The notes: generated by a model not told the origin, from the sequence alone. Shown: positions 44,073 through 54,254, numbered from the stretch's first letter. The stretch: 64,000 nt of DNA from Mucilaginibacter limnophilus (GCF_004005815.1 NZ_SACK01000001.1:682001-746000), one strand, 5' to 3'. Numbers and translations: made by a program.

Positions 44073-45590
44073 ATGAAGAAAAAACTGTTATTTATTCCCC
44101 TGATTATTTTAGCTGCCTTTACAGCTTGTAAAAAAGATAAAGCTCCAAAAGATGACGAGGATAAAGTACCAACTGAAGGCACAGCGTTTCAAAAAATACA
44201 GGATTCGGTATTTTTATATGCTAAAGAATCGTATTTATGGAATACTGCCTTACCTACATATGCGTCTTTTAAGCCAAGAGATTTTGACGGAAAGAGTGAT
44301 CTGTCCACTTTGCAGGCCGAAGTTGACGCCCTTTCGCAGTTTGCCATAAACCCGGATACAAAAAAACCTTTCGAATTCAATGAAAGCGCTGAGGGCGAAT
44401 CAAAATATTCGTTTATAGATGATGGAAGCACATCAGGCGAACTGGGTGGACAAGCGGGCGATTTTGGCTTTGATGTAAGGTATTCAATTGACGGAGAATT
44501 ATATGTAAAATCTGTTTACCTTAACTCGCCTGCAGCTGCGGCAGGTTTAAGGCGTGGTTATAAAATTACCAGCATTAATGACCGCACTTCGCTTTCGCAA
44601 ACCAATGCGAATATTTCTTTTCTTATAAATGCTTTATATAACAACGACAATATAAAACTTGGTTTGGAGAAACCCGACGGTTCCTCTTTTACTGCCGATT
44701 TTAATGTGGGTGAATACACCATCAACCCGGTGTTAGCATATAAAATAATAACCGTGGGCGGAAAAAAAGTAGGTTATATGGTTTTTGATACCTTTACCGC
44801 CATTGAAAACGCCAAGCCAAAAATTGCGCAGGCTTTTAATGCTTTCAGCGCAGGAAGTGTAACAAGCCTTGTAATAGATCTTAGGTATAATGGTGGCGGA
44901 TACACCAATACCGCTGCTTATTTGTGCGATTTAATGGTACCCTCAGCAAAAAATAACGCTTTAATGTATAGTTATTACTTTAATGAGAATATACAGAATG
45001 CTAAATGCCCGATATTTAACAGAAAGGTATTTGACAATGAACTTAAGCCAGGAGATTTAAAACCAGAGAACCCTAACGCGCAAATACGTTTTAATAAAGA
45101 AGGATCATTAGAAGTGAGTAAGGTGGTGTTTATTGTCACAGGCAGCTCGGCTTCAGCCAGTGAATTGGTTATCAATAACATGAAACCGCATCTTGATGTA
45201 CAATTAGTAGGTGAAACCAGTTATGGTAAGCCGGTAGGGTTTTACGGTACTCCCTTTGGAAAATATGACCTGTATATTCCACAGTTTGAAACAAAAAATT
45301 CAGTAGGAAAGGGTGGATATTATGCCGGTATGACACCTGGTTCAGCAACTTATCCCGGCGTTTATCAGTATGATGATGTTACACGCGATTTTGGTGACGA
45401 AAACGAATGGTGTTTAAAGCAGGCACTGAATTATATTACCAATAATAGTTTTCTACCTATTATTAAGAGCAACATGAAAAGGAAAGCGGAAGTACGTTCA
45501 GCATCTGTAATCCGTGAAATGGGCATACAACTAAGCAAACCGCGTTTTAAGGGTATGATACTCGGAAAAGACGAATTAAAAGTGAGATAA
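44073..45590 (+). CDS. Lipoprotein S41-family peptidase with PDZ domain
   Basis: The 505-residue protein has a lipoprotein signal (AAFTAC, Cys about 18), a helical cap (about 45-125), a PDZ domain (VKSVYLNSPAAAAGLRRG near 150) and an S41 protease core. The nucleophile Ser lies in GSSASASEL (near residue 360) and the likely Lys in ETSYGKPVG. Such tail-specific proteases cut envelope proteins from the C-terminus. The ATG at 44073 is preferred to the GTG at 44064. Confidence 0.88.
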   Translation: MKKKLLFIPLIILAAFTACKKDKAPKDDEDKVPTEGTAFQKIQDSVFLYAKESYLWNTALPTYASFKPRDFDGKSDLSTLQAEVDALSQFAINPDTKKPFEFNESAEGESKYSFIDDGSTSGELGGQAGDFGFDVRYSIDGELYVKSVYLNSPAAAAGLRRGYKITSINDRTSLSQTNANISFLINALYNNDNIKLGLEKPDGSSFTADFNVGEYTINPVLAYKIITVGGKKVGYMVFDTFTAIENAKPKIAQAFNAFSAGSVTSLVIDLRYNGGGYTNTAAYLCDLMVPSAKNNALMYSYYFNENIQNAKCPIFNRKVFDNELKPGDLKPENPNAQIRFNKEGSLEVSKVVFIVTGSSASASELVINNMKPHLDVQLVGETSYGKPVGFYGTPFGKYDLYIPQFETKNSVGKGGYYAGMTPGSATYPGVYQYDDVTRDFGDENEWCLKQALNYITNNSFLPIIKSNMKRKAEVRSASVIREMGIQLSKPRFKGMILGKDELKVR

Positions 45591-45606
45591 GCTTTTTAAC
45601 TTTAAC

Positions 45607-45637
45607 AAAGCGGTTGCCAAAAGTAATCGCTTTTTTT
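45607..45637. terminator. Bidirectional terminator
   Basis: A 9-bp stem with one G-T pair (45607-45615 with 45625-45633) is followed by a T run. It lies between the convergent S41 protease and smc genes. Confidence 0.78.
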
Positions 45638-45642
45638 ATGCC

Positions 45643-48600
45643 TTAATCGGCCAGTTCGCGCAAGTCAACCGCTACTACACGCGAGATGCCTTGTTCAACC
45701 ATTGTAACGCCGTAAATAACGTCGGTACTGGCAATAGTGCGCTTGTTATGTGATACAATGATGAATTGCGAGTCGGTTGAAAATTTGCGGATGATGTTGT
45801 TGAACTTATCAATATTGGTATCATCGAGCGGCGCGTCAACCTCATCAAAAATACAGAATGGCGCTGGCTTTAACAGGTAAAGTGAGAACAGGATGGCCGT
45901 AGCGGTCAGTGTTTTTTCTCCGCCTGAAAGCTGGTTTATTGACAATGGCCTTTTTCCTTTTGGCCGGGCTATAATATCAATGTCCGACTCAAGCGGGTTC
46001 TGCGGATCGGTCAGTATCAAATCGCACGAATCCTCATCATTAAATAGTGAACGGAACACTTTTATGAAGTTCTCCCGCACCTGTGTAAATGCGCTCATGA
46101 ATTTTTCGCGCGCGGTATCATCTATTTCCTGTATTGTAGCCAACAGTGATGCCTTTGCTTCAGCAAGGTCTCGCTTTTGTCCCTGAATAAACTCATAACG
46201 TTCATTCATTTCGTTATAAGCTTCAACAGCCATAGGGTTAATGGCACCAAAATCGTCAAGCTGTTTTTTTAGCTTCTCTGTTTTTTCGCGTAGCTCCTGT
46301 TCGCTTTCGTCAGCGGGGACTTCGGTATCAAGCAGGTCTTCAATATCTACATTAAACTCTACAGAAAGGCGTTCTTTCAATGAGTTTAGTTCTATCTTCA
46401 AGTTATTCCGCTGATCTTTCAGCTCATTCTCAATAGCTTCGGCATTGTCTTTTTTACGCCGAAGGGCCGATATTTCGTTTTCACTTTCAGCTATTTTACC
46501 GCGCCATTCATAGTATTCCTGTTCGGCTTGTTGCGTAGCTTTTTCCAACGATTCTTTCTGCTCATACATAGCCATCAAGTCATCATCCGAATGACCGGTT
46601 TGCTGCAGATTTTCATGGATAGCAGCCTTCACTTTTTCCAGTTCGGTACTGTTTTGTGTAATTCGCGTTTCCAGCGCTTCTTTTTGCGATTCGCGGTATT
46701 CCTGATCTTTCACCAGGCTTGAAACCTTGTTCTGCTGCTGATGAAAGCGTATATTTTGCTGGTTGTAGGCATTTGACCGGACAGTGACTAACTCGTTAAG
46801 CTCTGTAAACTCAGCCTGCTTTTCTTGTAGTAGCTCCTGCTGCGTTTGCTTTTGTGCCCGCAGGTCTTCCAATTGAGGTTTCAACGCCGCCATATCGTTG
46901 TTAATGCTCTCAATTTTCTGAGCGATGTCTTGCTTGCGGTTTAGGCTGTTTTCAATAAAAGCCTGGTATTGTTCCTGCCTGGTTTTTATGGTAACCAATT
47001 CGGTAGTGAGGCGGTTAAGTTCCTGTTGCTGCTGGCGTATTTCGACGGCCTTGCCTGCGGCTTTCATACCGGTTAATTGCGTTTGCAGGTTTTCCAGTTG
47101 CCCTTTTGAAGTGGTTAATTCAGCATCAAGCGATTTGATTTCTTTTTGAAGATTCTCAAGGTTTTTGGCACGACCAATCCGTTTACCTTCAAACAAGCCA
47201 ACAGAACCACCCGCCATTGTGTATCTGGATTTATTGAACTTTCCGCTTTTACCCAATAATACAACATCAGCCGGCAGGGCAGAAGCATCCATCTGCTGAT
47301 CGTTGGTATCGTCAAGCAGATAAACATTTTTAAGCAGGTGGCTGCACAATGCCTGGTATTTTTTATCAACCTCAATTACACTTAGAGCAGGTTTCCAGGT
47401 AGAGTTAATATCATCGGCTGTCTTAATATCCTTAAAGCTGTCGAGAATAAAGAACTGTGCACGGCCGCGCGCGGCATCACTCAACAGTTTTATAGCTGCT
47501 ATAGCCTCCTCATAGCTTTCAACAACATAGTGGTTCATCAGCGGCTCAAGGTAGTTCTCAATAGCCACCCGGTATTCTTCCCTGCAAAATAAGATATCAC
47601 TAAAAAGCGGTGCGTTTTTGGCCCAGTCAGTATTCTTCTTTAAAAACCTTATCGACTCTGGAAAACCTTCAAGGTTATCAACCAAGCTCTTTGTCAGGTT
47701 ATATTCGTTTTGTTTCGCGTCGAGCTTGCGGCTGTCGGCAGTAATGGTATCTTTTAATGTTGAAATGGTACCTTCGGTATTGGTGATCTGCTCCTGTAGC
47801 TTGGTTTCAAAATCAACAGCTTGCTGATATTCGGTTTCAAGTGTTTCTACCCGCACCTGCAATTCGCTTACCGCCTCGTTAAAGTGCGAAAGTTCAGCTT
47901 CCTTGTTGCTTGCGTCCTCCATGTTGCGCTGGCTTTCCTGTTCAAGCGCCTGTTGTTGTATGCTTAGTATTTCGAGATCTTTTTCGGCTTTATAAACCTG
48001 GCTTTGCAACCTGTTGTTTACAGCGTTAAGCTCATTCAATTCATTACGAGCTTCAGTTTGCTGTTCGCGCAGATTATCAACGGCCAGCTTCAGGTCATTT
48101 AAAGCATCCTGTACGGTTTGTAGTGTCTCCTCTTCAAGAAGCTTTTCTTCTGCAAGACGCTTGAAATTATATAACACATGATTTAACTGCCCGCGGTCAC
48201 GTTCCAACTCTTCGCTTAAGCGTTTTTCCTTGTCCTGCTGAAACTTCAGCTGTTCATTTTTTATCTTTTTCTCGCTCTCGTAAGCCCTTATCTTGGAAAC
48301 GTACTCGTTGGTAGCCTTCTGCTGCACCGACAGGTTTTTTTCCCGTGTGATGCTTTCCAGCTTATCTTTTTGAACTTCAGCTTCCAGCTTATCAATTTGT
48401 GTTAGAATGCCTGTTTTTTCACCTCGCTGTTTTTGCTCCTGATCTTCTATTTTGCTTAGAGATTCACTAAATGATGCTATTCTAAATGAGGCAAGCGTAA
48501 TGCTCAGTGCCTTATACTGATCTTTAAGTCGATAATACCGTTCGGTTTTTTTTGCCTGATTTTCCAGCGTTTTCAGGTTCTTTTCTATTTCGAAAAGCAG

Positions 48601-49179
48601 GTCCTCTACACGGGCCAGATCAGCTTCGGTATCTTTTAGCTTATTAAAGGTCTGCTTTTTACGCAGTTTGTATTTTGATATGCCCGATGCTTCTTCAAAC
48701 AAGTTGCGGCGGCTGCCTTCTTTGTTTGTAATGATCTCATCGATCATCTTCAGCTCGATGATTGAGTAGGAGTCGGAGCCTATACCAGTGTCCAGAAACA
48801 GGTCGGTAATATCTTTCAGTCGGCACTGCACATCGTTCAAACGATATTCACTGTCGCCGGTACGGTATAGTTTACGCGTGAGTGTTACCTGAGAATATTC
48901 AGTAGGAAGGATGTTTTTGGTATTGTCAAAAGTAAGGGATACCTCTGCAAGGTTAGCTGCTTTGCGGTTTTTAGTGCCGTTAAAAATGATATTCTCCATT
49001 TTCTCCGACCGCAACGCACGGGTACTTTGCTCACCCAATACCCAGCGTATGGCATCCACAACATTTGATTTACCGCAGCCGTTTGGTCCTACAATACCCG
49101 TTACACCATCATTAAAATTAATAGTGATCTTATCACCGAAACTTTTGAAACCCTTGATCTCTAATCGTGTAAGCTGCAT
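45643..49179 (-). CDS. smc: Chromosome segregation protein SMC
   Basis: The 1178-residue protein has an N-terminal Walker A (GPNGCGKSN near residue 32), two long coiled coils (about 170-500 and 670-1010), a hinge (about 505-665) and a C-terminal head with signature LSGGEKTLTATA and Walker B IFDEVDAPLDD. It compacts and segregates the chromosome with ScpA/ScpB, whose genes are not here. Length is normal for the family. Confidence 0.97.
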   Translation of the reverse strand: MQLTRLEIKGFKSFGDKITINFNDGVTGIVGPNGCGKSNVVDAIRWVLGEQSTRALRSEKMENIIFNGTKNRKAANLAEVSLTFDNTKNILPTEYSQVTLTRKLYRTGDSEYRLNDVQCRLKDITDLFLDTGIGSDSYSIIELKMIDEIITNKEGSRRNLFEEASGISKYKLRKKQTFNKLKDTEADLARVEDLLFEIEKNLKTLENQAKKTERYYRLKDQYKALSITLASFRIASFSESLSKIEDQEQKQRGEKTGILTQIDKLEAEVQKDKLESITREKNLSVQQKATNEYVSKIRAYESEKKIKNEQLKFQQDKEKRLSEELERDRGQLNHVLYNFKRLAEEKLLEEETLQTVQDALNDLKLAVDNLREQQTEARNELNELNAVNNRLQSQVYKAEKDLEILSIQQQALEQESQRNMEDASNKEAELSHFNEAVSELQVRVETLETEYQQAVDFETKLQEQITNTEGTISTLKDTITADSRKLDAKQNEYNLTKSLVDNLEGFPESIRFLKKNTDWAKNAPLFSDILFCREEYRVAIENYLEPLMNHYVVESYEEAIAAIKLLSDAARGRAQFFILDSFKDIKTADDINSTWKPALSVIEVDKKYQALCSHLLKNVYLLDDTNDQQMDASALPADVVLLGKSGKFNKSRYTMAGGSVGLFEGKRIGRAKNLENLQKEIKSLDAELTTSKGQLENLQTQLTGMKAAGKAVEIRQQQQELNRLTTELVTIKTRQEQYQAFIENSLNRKQDIAQKIESINNDMAALKPQLEDLRAQKQTQQELLQEKQAEFTELNELVTVRSNAYNQQNIRFHQQQNKVSSLVKDQEYRESQKEALETRITQNSTELEKVKAAIHENLQQTGHSDDDLMAMYEQKESLEKATQQAEQEYYEWRGKIAESENEISALRRKKDNAEAIENELKDQRNNLKIELNSLKERLSVEFNVDIEDLLDTEVPADESEQELREKTEKLKKQLDDFGAINPMAVEAYNEMNERYEFIQGQKRDLAEAKASLLATIQEIDDTAREKFMSAFTQVRENFIKVFRSLFNDEDSCDLILTDPQNPLESDIDIIARPKGKRPLSINQLSGGEKTLTATAILFSLYLLKPAPFCIFDEVDAPLDDTNIDKFNNIIRKFSTDSQFIIVSHNKRTIASTDVIYGVTMVEQGISRVVAVDLRELAD

Positions 49180-49269
49180 GTATTCTTTCCGCTCCTTAAA
49201 AGAAAAATCCTTTAACGAGGAAAGATACTAAAGAATAGGCAATTTTGATAGATGTGAAATGTAAAAGTA

Positions 49270-50055
49270 TCATATGTAAATCTCACCCTTTAAAAACGTT
49301 ACTGCTTTACCAGCCATAAGTGCCCTGTCGCCTTTATGCTCGCACCAAAGCTCGCCTTTACGCGCAGATAATTGATAAGCACGCAATTCGTTTTTGCCAA
49401 GTTTTTCTGCCCAGTAAGGAATCAAATTACAATGTGCCGAACCGGTAACCGGGTCCTCAGGAATACCGGCTGATGGGGCAAAAAAGCGTGATACAAAATC
49501 GGCTTCAATACCAGGAGCGGTGATGATAACGCCCAGGGTATCTATTTTCGAAAGTAATGAAAAGTCGGGGGCGGTGTTGCGGATGTCGTATTCGCTTTCG
49601 TATACCAAAAAGTAATCGCGCGATTTTAATACCTCAACAGGTTGTTTGCCGCCAAGCGCTTCAATCAGTCCGTCAGGCAAACTTGCAGGCTGCGGCGGTC
49701 GTGATGGAAAGTCCATTAAATATTTATCGCCTTGTTTAGCTACGGTTAATGTACCTGCTTTAACGGTTTCAAATTCTAAAGTATCGGCTGTATAACCTAA
49801 TTCGGTGAATATAATATGCGCGGTAGCCAGCGTAGCGTGTCCGCAAAGGTCTATCTCATACTCGGGCGTGAACCAGCGCAGTTTATAGCCGGTTTTATTT
49901 TTAACGAAAAATGCCGTCTCAGCCAGGTTATTCTCAACTGCGATTTTTTGCATCATTTCGTCAGGAAGCCATTCTGTTAACGGGCATATTGCCGCCGGAT
50001 TACCGCCAAACAGTTTATCGGTAAAGGCGTCAACCTGGTAAATAGGTATAGTCAT
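49270..50055 (-). CDS. PhzF-family isomerase-like protein
   Basis: The roughly 261-residue protein has the diaminopimelate-epimerase-like PhzF fold: IPIYQVDAFTDKLFGGNPAA at the N-terminus, conserved Glu in NNLAETAFF, and DLCGHATLA and EDPVTGSAHCNL. Most bacterial members outside phenazine loci have no known substrate. The ATG at 50055 begins exactly at the conserved N-terminus; an ATG at 50085 overlapping the upstream stop by 4 nt is a possible alternative. Confidence 0.85.
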   Translation of the reverse strand: MTIPIYQVDAFTDKLFGGNPAAICPLTEWLPDEMMQKIAVENNLAETAFFVKNKTGYKLRWFTPEYEIDLCGHATLATAHIIFTELGYTADTLEFETVKAGTLTVAKQGDKYLMDFPSRPPQPASLPDGLIEALGGKQPVEVLKSRDYFLVYESEYDIRNTAPDFSLLSKIDTLGVIITAPGIEADFVSRFFAPSAGIPEDPVTGSAHCNLIPYWAEKLGKNELRAYQLSARKGELWCEHKGDRALMAGKAVTFLKGEIYI

Positions 50056-50081
50056 CTTTATAAATAAATAGTTATGTTTTA

Positions 50082-51509
50082 TCATTCAAGCCATAACACC
50101 GAATTGCCGGTGTTATGCTCATTTTCTTCCCATAGTTTGTTTGCCGGGTCGAGTATCCATTTACCATCAACTATAAATTTATAGCGGTGTTTACCCGGCG
50201 ATAATTTCATGCTGATGTACCACTCGTCTTTATTGCGGCACATGGTATATTGATCAGGGTCCCAATTGTTAAAACTGCCCGCCACACGTACCGAACTTGC
50301 TTTGGCATACCCTTTAAGTCTGAACGTATAGGTTGGGTCAACTGCCATAAATGAGTTGGTTATACCGCCTTCAACAGCATAACAGGTATTTGCAGGGTCG
50401 GTCATCCAGTTACCGTCAACAATAAATTTATACTGATAGTTTCCTGGTTTTAATACCAGCGACATGAGCCATTCGTTATTCAGTTTTTTAAGATAAAGAT
50501 TATCTGGTTTCCAGTTGTTAAAGTTACCCGCTACACATACTTTTTTGGCGTTCTGATATCCTTTTAGTTTGAATGCTACTGTTTCACCAAGGTTGATCAC
50601 CGAGTTTGAGGTGCCATTATCTTCTTTTACTTTGGACGAGTTGGCCGGGTCTGCAAGCGATTTTCCGTCAACAACAAAATGATATTTGTACGATCCTTCA
50701 TGCAGGTAAAGTGTAACCTGCCAGCCAGTCTTCGTTTTTCGCAAAGGTATATCATCAGCTTCCCAGTTATTGAAATTGCCTGTAACGGCTACGCTTTTTG
50801 CGTTTAAATAACCGGGAAGCTTAAAAGTATAATTGTACCTGAAATAAATTGAATTATATCCATGATAGCCGTCATCTTCGCTCTGCTGATTGAAGATATC
50901 GTGTGTCCATCGGCCGTTGATGATGTATTTATAGGCATAAATACCCGGCGATAGTTTGATGTCTTTTATCCAGCCGCTGTCGGTTTTAAGCATCAAGCCT
51001 TGCGATGTTGTCCACTTATTAAAACTGCCTGATAACTGCACTTTCTTAGCCGCAAGGTTACCCGGCATGAAAAATCTTGTCAATCCGGAAGGCAATTCAC
51101 GCACGGTAAGCCTTGAGAATTTATTTCTGCCAAATACCACTTCAGCAGGATAACCGGGACGGCCCGATGTTTTAATAAGGTTAACAGTGAGCAGATATGG
51201 CTTCGAAGGTGCCACATCGCTTTCAATCGACTTGTTGAACTGCACAACATTGCCATGGCGTTCCCTTAGTTGCCAGCCATCTTTAAGCAGCGCTTTGAAG
51301 TCATTATTAAGTACATCGTCACCTTTGCCTGGCGGAATGCCTGCACGTTTTAATATACTGTCGATAGAATTTTGAGATGATCGAAGGTCGAGTAGCAGTA
51401 TCAGTTTGTCATCAGTCAATACCAGGTTGTTGCTTGCTTTTTGGGCAAACGAAGGCATTCCGCACGCCAGCAGCAACAGCGTTAATATATAATACCTGAT
51501 CAGCCTCAT
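50082..51509 (-). CDS. Secreted protein with four tandem CBM48/AMPK-type glycogen-binding modules
   Basis: The 475-residue protein has a signal peptide (about 1-22), a unique N-terminal part (about 25-140) and four CBM48-like modules (about 145-224, 228-309, 312-391, 394-475). Each carries a G-[NS]-F-N-[NK]-W motif and a Y-K-[FY]-[IV]-[IV]-[DN]-G motif. No catalytic domain is present. It presumably binds alpha-glucan or another glycan outside the cytoplasm. It overlaps the retropepsin-like gene by 4 nt, so the two are co-translated. Confidence 0.82.
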   Translation of the reverse strand: MRLIRYYILTLLLLACGMPSFAQKASNNLVLTDDKLILLLDLRSSQNSIDSILKRAGIPPGKGDDVLNNDFKALLKDGWQLRERHGNVVQFNKSIESDVAPSKPYLLTVNLIKTSGRPGYPAEVVFGRNKFSRLTVRELPSGLTRFFMPGNLAAKKVQLSGSFNKWTTSQGLMLKTDSGWIKDIKLSPGIYAYKYIINGRWTHDIFNQQSEDDGYHGYNSIYFRYNYTFKLPGYLNAKSVAVTGNFNNWEADDIPLRKTKTGWQVTLYLHEGSYKYHFVVDGKSLADPANSSKVKEDNGTSNSVINLGETVAFKLKGYQNAKKVCVAGNFNNWKPDNLYLKKLNNEWLMSLVLKPGNYQYKFIVDGNWMTDPANTCYAVEGGITNSFMAVDPTYTFRLKGYAKASSVRVAGSFNNWDPDQYTMCRNKDEWYISMKLSPGKHRYKFIVDGKWILDPANKLWEENEHNTGNSVLWLE

Positions 51510-52486
51510 AGTTTATAAGTGTACATCTCAAACTCCTTCTTCACAAAATTAATTGTGAACACGCCCCGCATAAAAAAGTCGTAACCCAGTATACCGTCGA
51601 CGGAGTGGCCATAAGCCCTTCCCATGTTCTCTAAATTGGTTAGCACTACCTGGTTTTTCATAAATATACGGTCGCCAACCATTAATTGATCAAACTTCGC
51701 GTAAATAATTTGATAGGATGACCCGCCAACGCCCGTAAGTTTTGCTGTGTTAAGCACTTCCATACTTTGCATTATTTTCTTTGACCTGCGGTAATCCAAA
51801 AGGTTTGTTTCGGCACCCGTATCAAAGGCCAGCCACATATCGTTATTGTTGATGCTGCTTTTCAGGAAAATCACGTCATTAAGCAGTTTAAACGGACTTG
51901 TCATATATGGCTGACTAAATATCCTTTCAGCTGTAGGGATATTTCCGTCTTCATCCAGTTTATGTATGTATAGTACGTTTTTAAATATATCTACTGTTAT
52001 AGCGAACTTCGAAAAAAGCCGGGTCCCCAGCAAGCCGAGTATTTTTACATTACGACCGTTTTCGATAGCTGAAAGGTCGGTAACATCGGCTTTTAGCCTG
52101 CGGTAATACAAATCGAGTATAGAAAAGTTTGTTACTTCTGTAGTGAACGTATTGGCTACTTCGCCATTTATCCCGCCTGATTCCTGGGTATTAATAGGGG
52201 GCATGTATCGAAAATAAGTGGAGTTAAGTACCAGATGCGGCGCGCCGGTATCAAGCACAAAGTTGCCCATTATACTATCAATTTTCGCTTCTACAAGCAG
52301 CAGGTTACCAGCTCGTTTTATGGGAACAACTAAAGTTTTAAAATCACCATAAGTTTCGGGATCAGGGTCATAGTCATCCGTGCCGATATATACGCCGCCA
52401 AGTTCAATAGCAGTTGCCTTAGCAGTTGTAAAACCGCTTGCCGTAAGTACAATTGCAATAAGAAATGCGTATAACTTGTGCATCAA
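51506..52486 (-). CDS. Secreted retropepsin-like aspartic protease
   Basis: The 326-residue protein has a signal peptide (about 1-25) and two aspartic protease lobes with FVLDTGAPH (Asp79) and LAFDTGAE (Asp222), each followed by a hydrophobic-hydrophobic-Gly-type strand (GLLGTRLF, GILGYDFF). Two DTG sites in one chain resemble a fused pepsin-like or Asp_protease_2 tandem. It is the first gene of a two-gene operon with the CBM48 protein. Substrate unknown. Confidence 0.82.
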   Translation of the reverse strand: MMHKLYAFLIAIVLTASGFTTAKATAIELGGVYIGTDDYDPDPETYGDFKTLVVPIKRAGNLLLVEAKIDSIMGNFVLDTGAPHLVLNSTYFRYMPPINTQESGGINGEVANTFTTEVTNFSILDLYYRRLKADVTDLSAIENGRNVKILGLLGTRLFSKFAITVDIFKNVLYIHKLDEDGNIPTAERIFSQPYMTSPFKLLNDVIFLKSSINNNDMWLAFDTGAETNLLDYRRSKKIMQSMEVLNTAKLTGVGGSSYQIIYAKFDQLMVGDRIFMKNQVVLTNLENMGRAYGHSVDGILGYDFFMRGVFTINFVKKEFEMYTYKL

Positions 52487-52561
52487 TCAACAGGTTGAAC
52501 ACCCATAAGACGAGCATTATAATGCTTGTGTTACAATTGTTAATAAAAATGTATATACATG

Positions 52562-53223
52562 CTAATATCCGCTTATGTAATTGTACTCAACTAAATCGGC
52601 AGCGCTATTAATAGCTTTGGTTGCTCCGTTGTTTAAAAGAATTATCCTGTCGCTGATGTCAAGCACATTATAATATTGATGATCGGTTACAATAATGCCT
52701 TTTGTTTTGGCGCACTGTTTAATGAGCGGTTTAAAGGTCTCGACCTGTACAGGAGATATATGTGTAAAGGGCTCATCAAGCAAGATAAAATCAGCCCTGC
52801 TGCAAATAATCATTAAAGTTTCTAATTGGCGTAATTCGCCACCTGAAAGCTCACCGGCTGTTTTGTTGTGATAATTTTTATATATAGGATGTGAGGCAAT
52901 TCATCCCAAATGTTAGGGTCGACAAGCGGTAGTGCCAGCTTTGATATTTTGATCCCTTTAGGCAAATAATTGTGTTGAGGCAAGTAAGCAATGCGGTTGT
53001 TGTGATAGCCTTTCTTAATGTATTCTCCATTAATACTTATGTACCTGTAACTACAATTAAGACTGCCAAAAATTATGCGTAGCAAAGATGATTTGCCACA
53101 ACCGTTACGACCAAGCAAACCTATTACTTCACCCTGTGTGCAGCTAATGAAAACGTCCTGAAGAATCTTACGGTCATCAAACTCCAGTTGTACGCTATCA
53201 ACCTTTAACGTTTGTAATGGCAT
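52562..53223 (-). pseudogene. ABC transporter ATP-binding protein broken by a frameshift
   Basis: Two minus-strand frames together encode one small ABC ATPase of about 220 residues. The first (from ATG 53223) has Walker A GRNGCGKSS and runs out of frame near 52889-52897; the second frame continues with the signature LSGGE, Walker B ILLDEP and the H-loop (VTDHQYYN). A change of one base in the CCTCACATCC stretch (minus strand) restores HPIYKNYHNKTAGELSGGE. The break may be a real inactivation, a sequencing error or programmed shifting; no classical slippery heptamer is evident at that spot. Confidence 0.85.
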
Positions 53224-53524
53224 AATGGATTAGGTGTGAAGGTATTGACAGAACAATATAAATCAAAAAATCTAATGCGAATGTATAAGTGTACATCTGC
53301 CGTGCACTGTAGCCCGCGTTACGGAAATAGAAATAGCTTTTAGGCTCAAAAAAGTACTGATATGATACAGTAACAAAATAACCGAACAATTTAATACCTA
53401 TTGCAATTGGCAGCGAAGCTGCACCAAATACAGCACATTGATAAAGACTACCAAGCGTAAATAATAGATTTAGAAATATAATATGCTTATAAAAATGTAA
53501 CACCAGTGCTTTTAAGTGCTTCAT
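53198..53524 (-). CDS. Small membrane protein, possible partner of the broken ABC ATPase
   Basis: The 108-residue protein has about three hydrophobic segments (near 12-35, 40-57 and 82-102) and no recognised family. It overlaps the ATPase gene start by 26 nt, so the two were translated together. It is too small for a full permease and may be a half of a compact ABC exporter or an immunity-type transporter. Confidence 0.55.
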   Translation of the reverse strand: MKHLKALVLHFYKHIIFLNLLFTLGSLYQCAVFGAASLPIAIGIKLFGYFVTVSYQYFFEPKSYFYFRNAGYSARQMYTYTFALDFLIYIVLSIPSHLIHYAITNVKG

Positions 53525-53538
53525 TTTATAATAAGATA

Positions 53539-54243
53539 TTAAGTGAAAAGGTCATATTGATTACCGGGTTTAGCGCTGTTGGCTAAACGTACCTGGTTAA
53601 CCAGCAAGTGTGCCTGCCGGGTTGGTTCGGGTATGCGGTAGCCGCGTATGCAATGTTTGATGATGTCAACGCTTTGCTGCATACTGATATTGTGCCCCGG
53701 TGAAATATAAATAGGATTGCAATTGCGTTTACTGCGTAAGGCTATGCCGATTAACTCACCTTTATCATACATTGCACTTTGAGCAAGGGGTTCGTTGTCT
53801 GGCTCCTCATATTTACCGGTTAACCTGCTTTTAGCGCTGCCAATGGTTGGAACGTTCATTATCAAACCGAAATGCGTAGCAATACCCAAACGACGCTCAT
53901 GTGCAATACCTTGCCCATCAAGCACCAGGACATCTGGTTTTATTTCAAGCTTTTCCCACGCTTCAAGCAGGGCGGGTACTTCGCGGAAAGCCAGTAACCC
54001 TGAGATATATGGAAACGAAGTACGGCTGATGGCATTAGCATTGCCAACTATCTTTAGGTCAGGATAACTGAACAGCACAATGCCTGCATAAACGGTTTCC
54101 TCATATTTGTTGTAAGATATATCAGCCCCGGCAATAGTATTAATTGGCGTTTCAAGTGGCTTTATCTGTATCTGCTTTCGCAATTCATGCTGATAGGCAA
54201 TGGCCTGGGCAGGAGTGAGGTGTTCGTAATCGGCAGGTTGCAT
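53539..54243 (-). CDS. nfi: Endonuclease V (deoxyinosine 3'-endonuclease)
   Basis: The 234-residue protein shows the endonuclease V motifs: AGADISY with catalytic Asp near residue 45, PYISGLLAFRE with Glu, LVLDGQGIAHERRLGIATHFG with Asp, and the C-terminal SPGHNIS. It nicks DNA next to deoxyinosine arising from adenine deamination. It stands alone, 14 bp after the membrane-protein gene in the opposite reading sense of order (that gene lies downstream). Confidence 0.93.
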   Translation of the reverse strand: MQPADYEHLTPAQAIAYQHELRKQIQIKPLETPINTIAGADISYNKYEETVYAGIVLFSYPDLKIVGNANAISRTSFPYISGLLAFREVPALLEAWEKLEIKPDVLVLDGQGIAHERRLGIATHFGLIMNVPTIGSAKSRLTGKYEEPDNEPLAQSAMYDKGELIGIALRSKRNCNPIYISPGHNISMQQSVDIIKHCIRGYRIPEPTRQAHLLVNQVRLANSAKPGNQYDLFT

Positions 54244-54254
54244 AGGTATTTAAC

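Noticed and set aside
45893..49179. Several antisense frames of 60-110 codons inside smc
   Set aside because: They are shadows of the strongly biased codons of smc on the other strand and have no start context or similarity.
52562..52813. A separate small gene for an ABC domain
   Set aside because: It lacks Walker A and fits exactly as the second half of the adjacent frame, so it was merged into one frameshifted gene.
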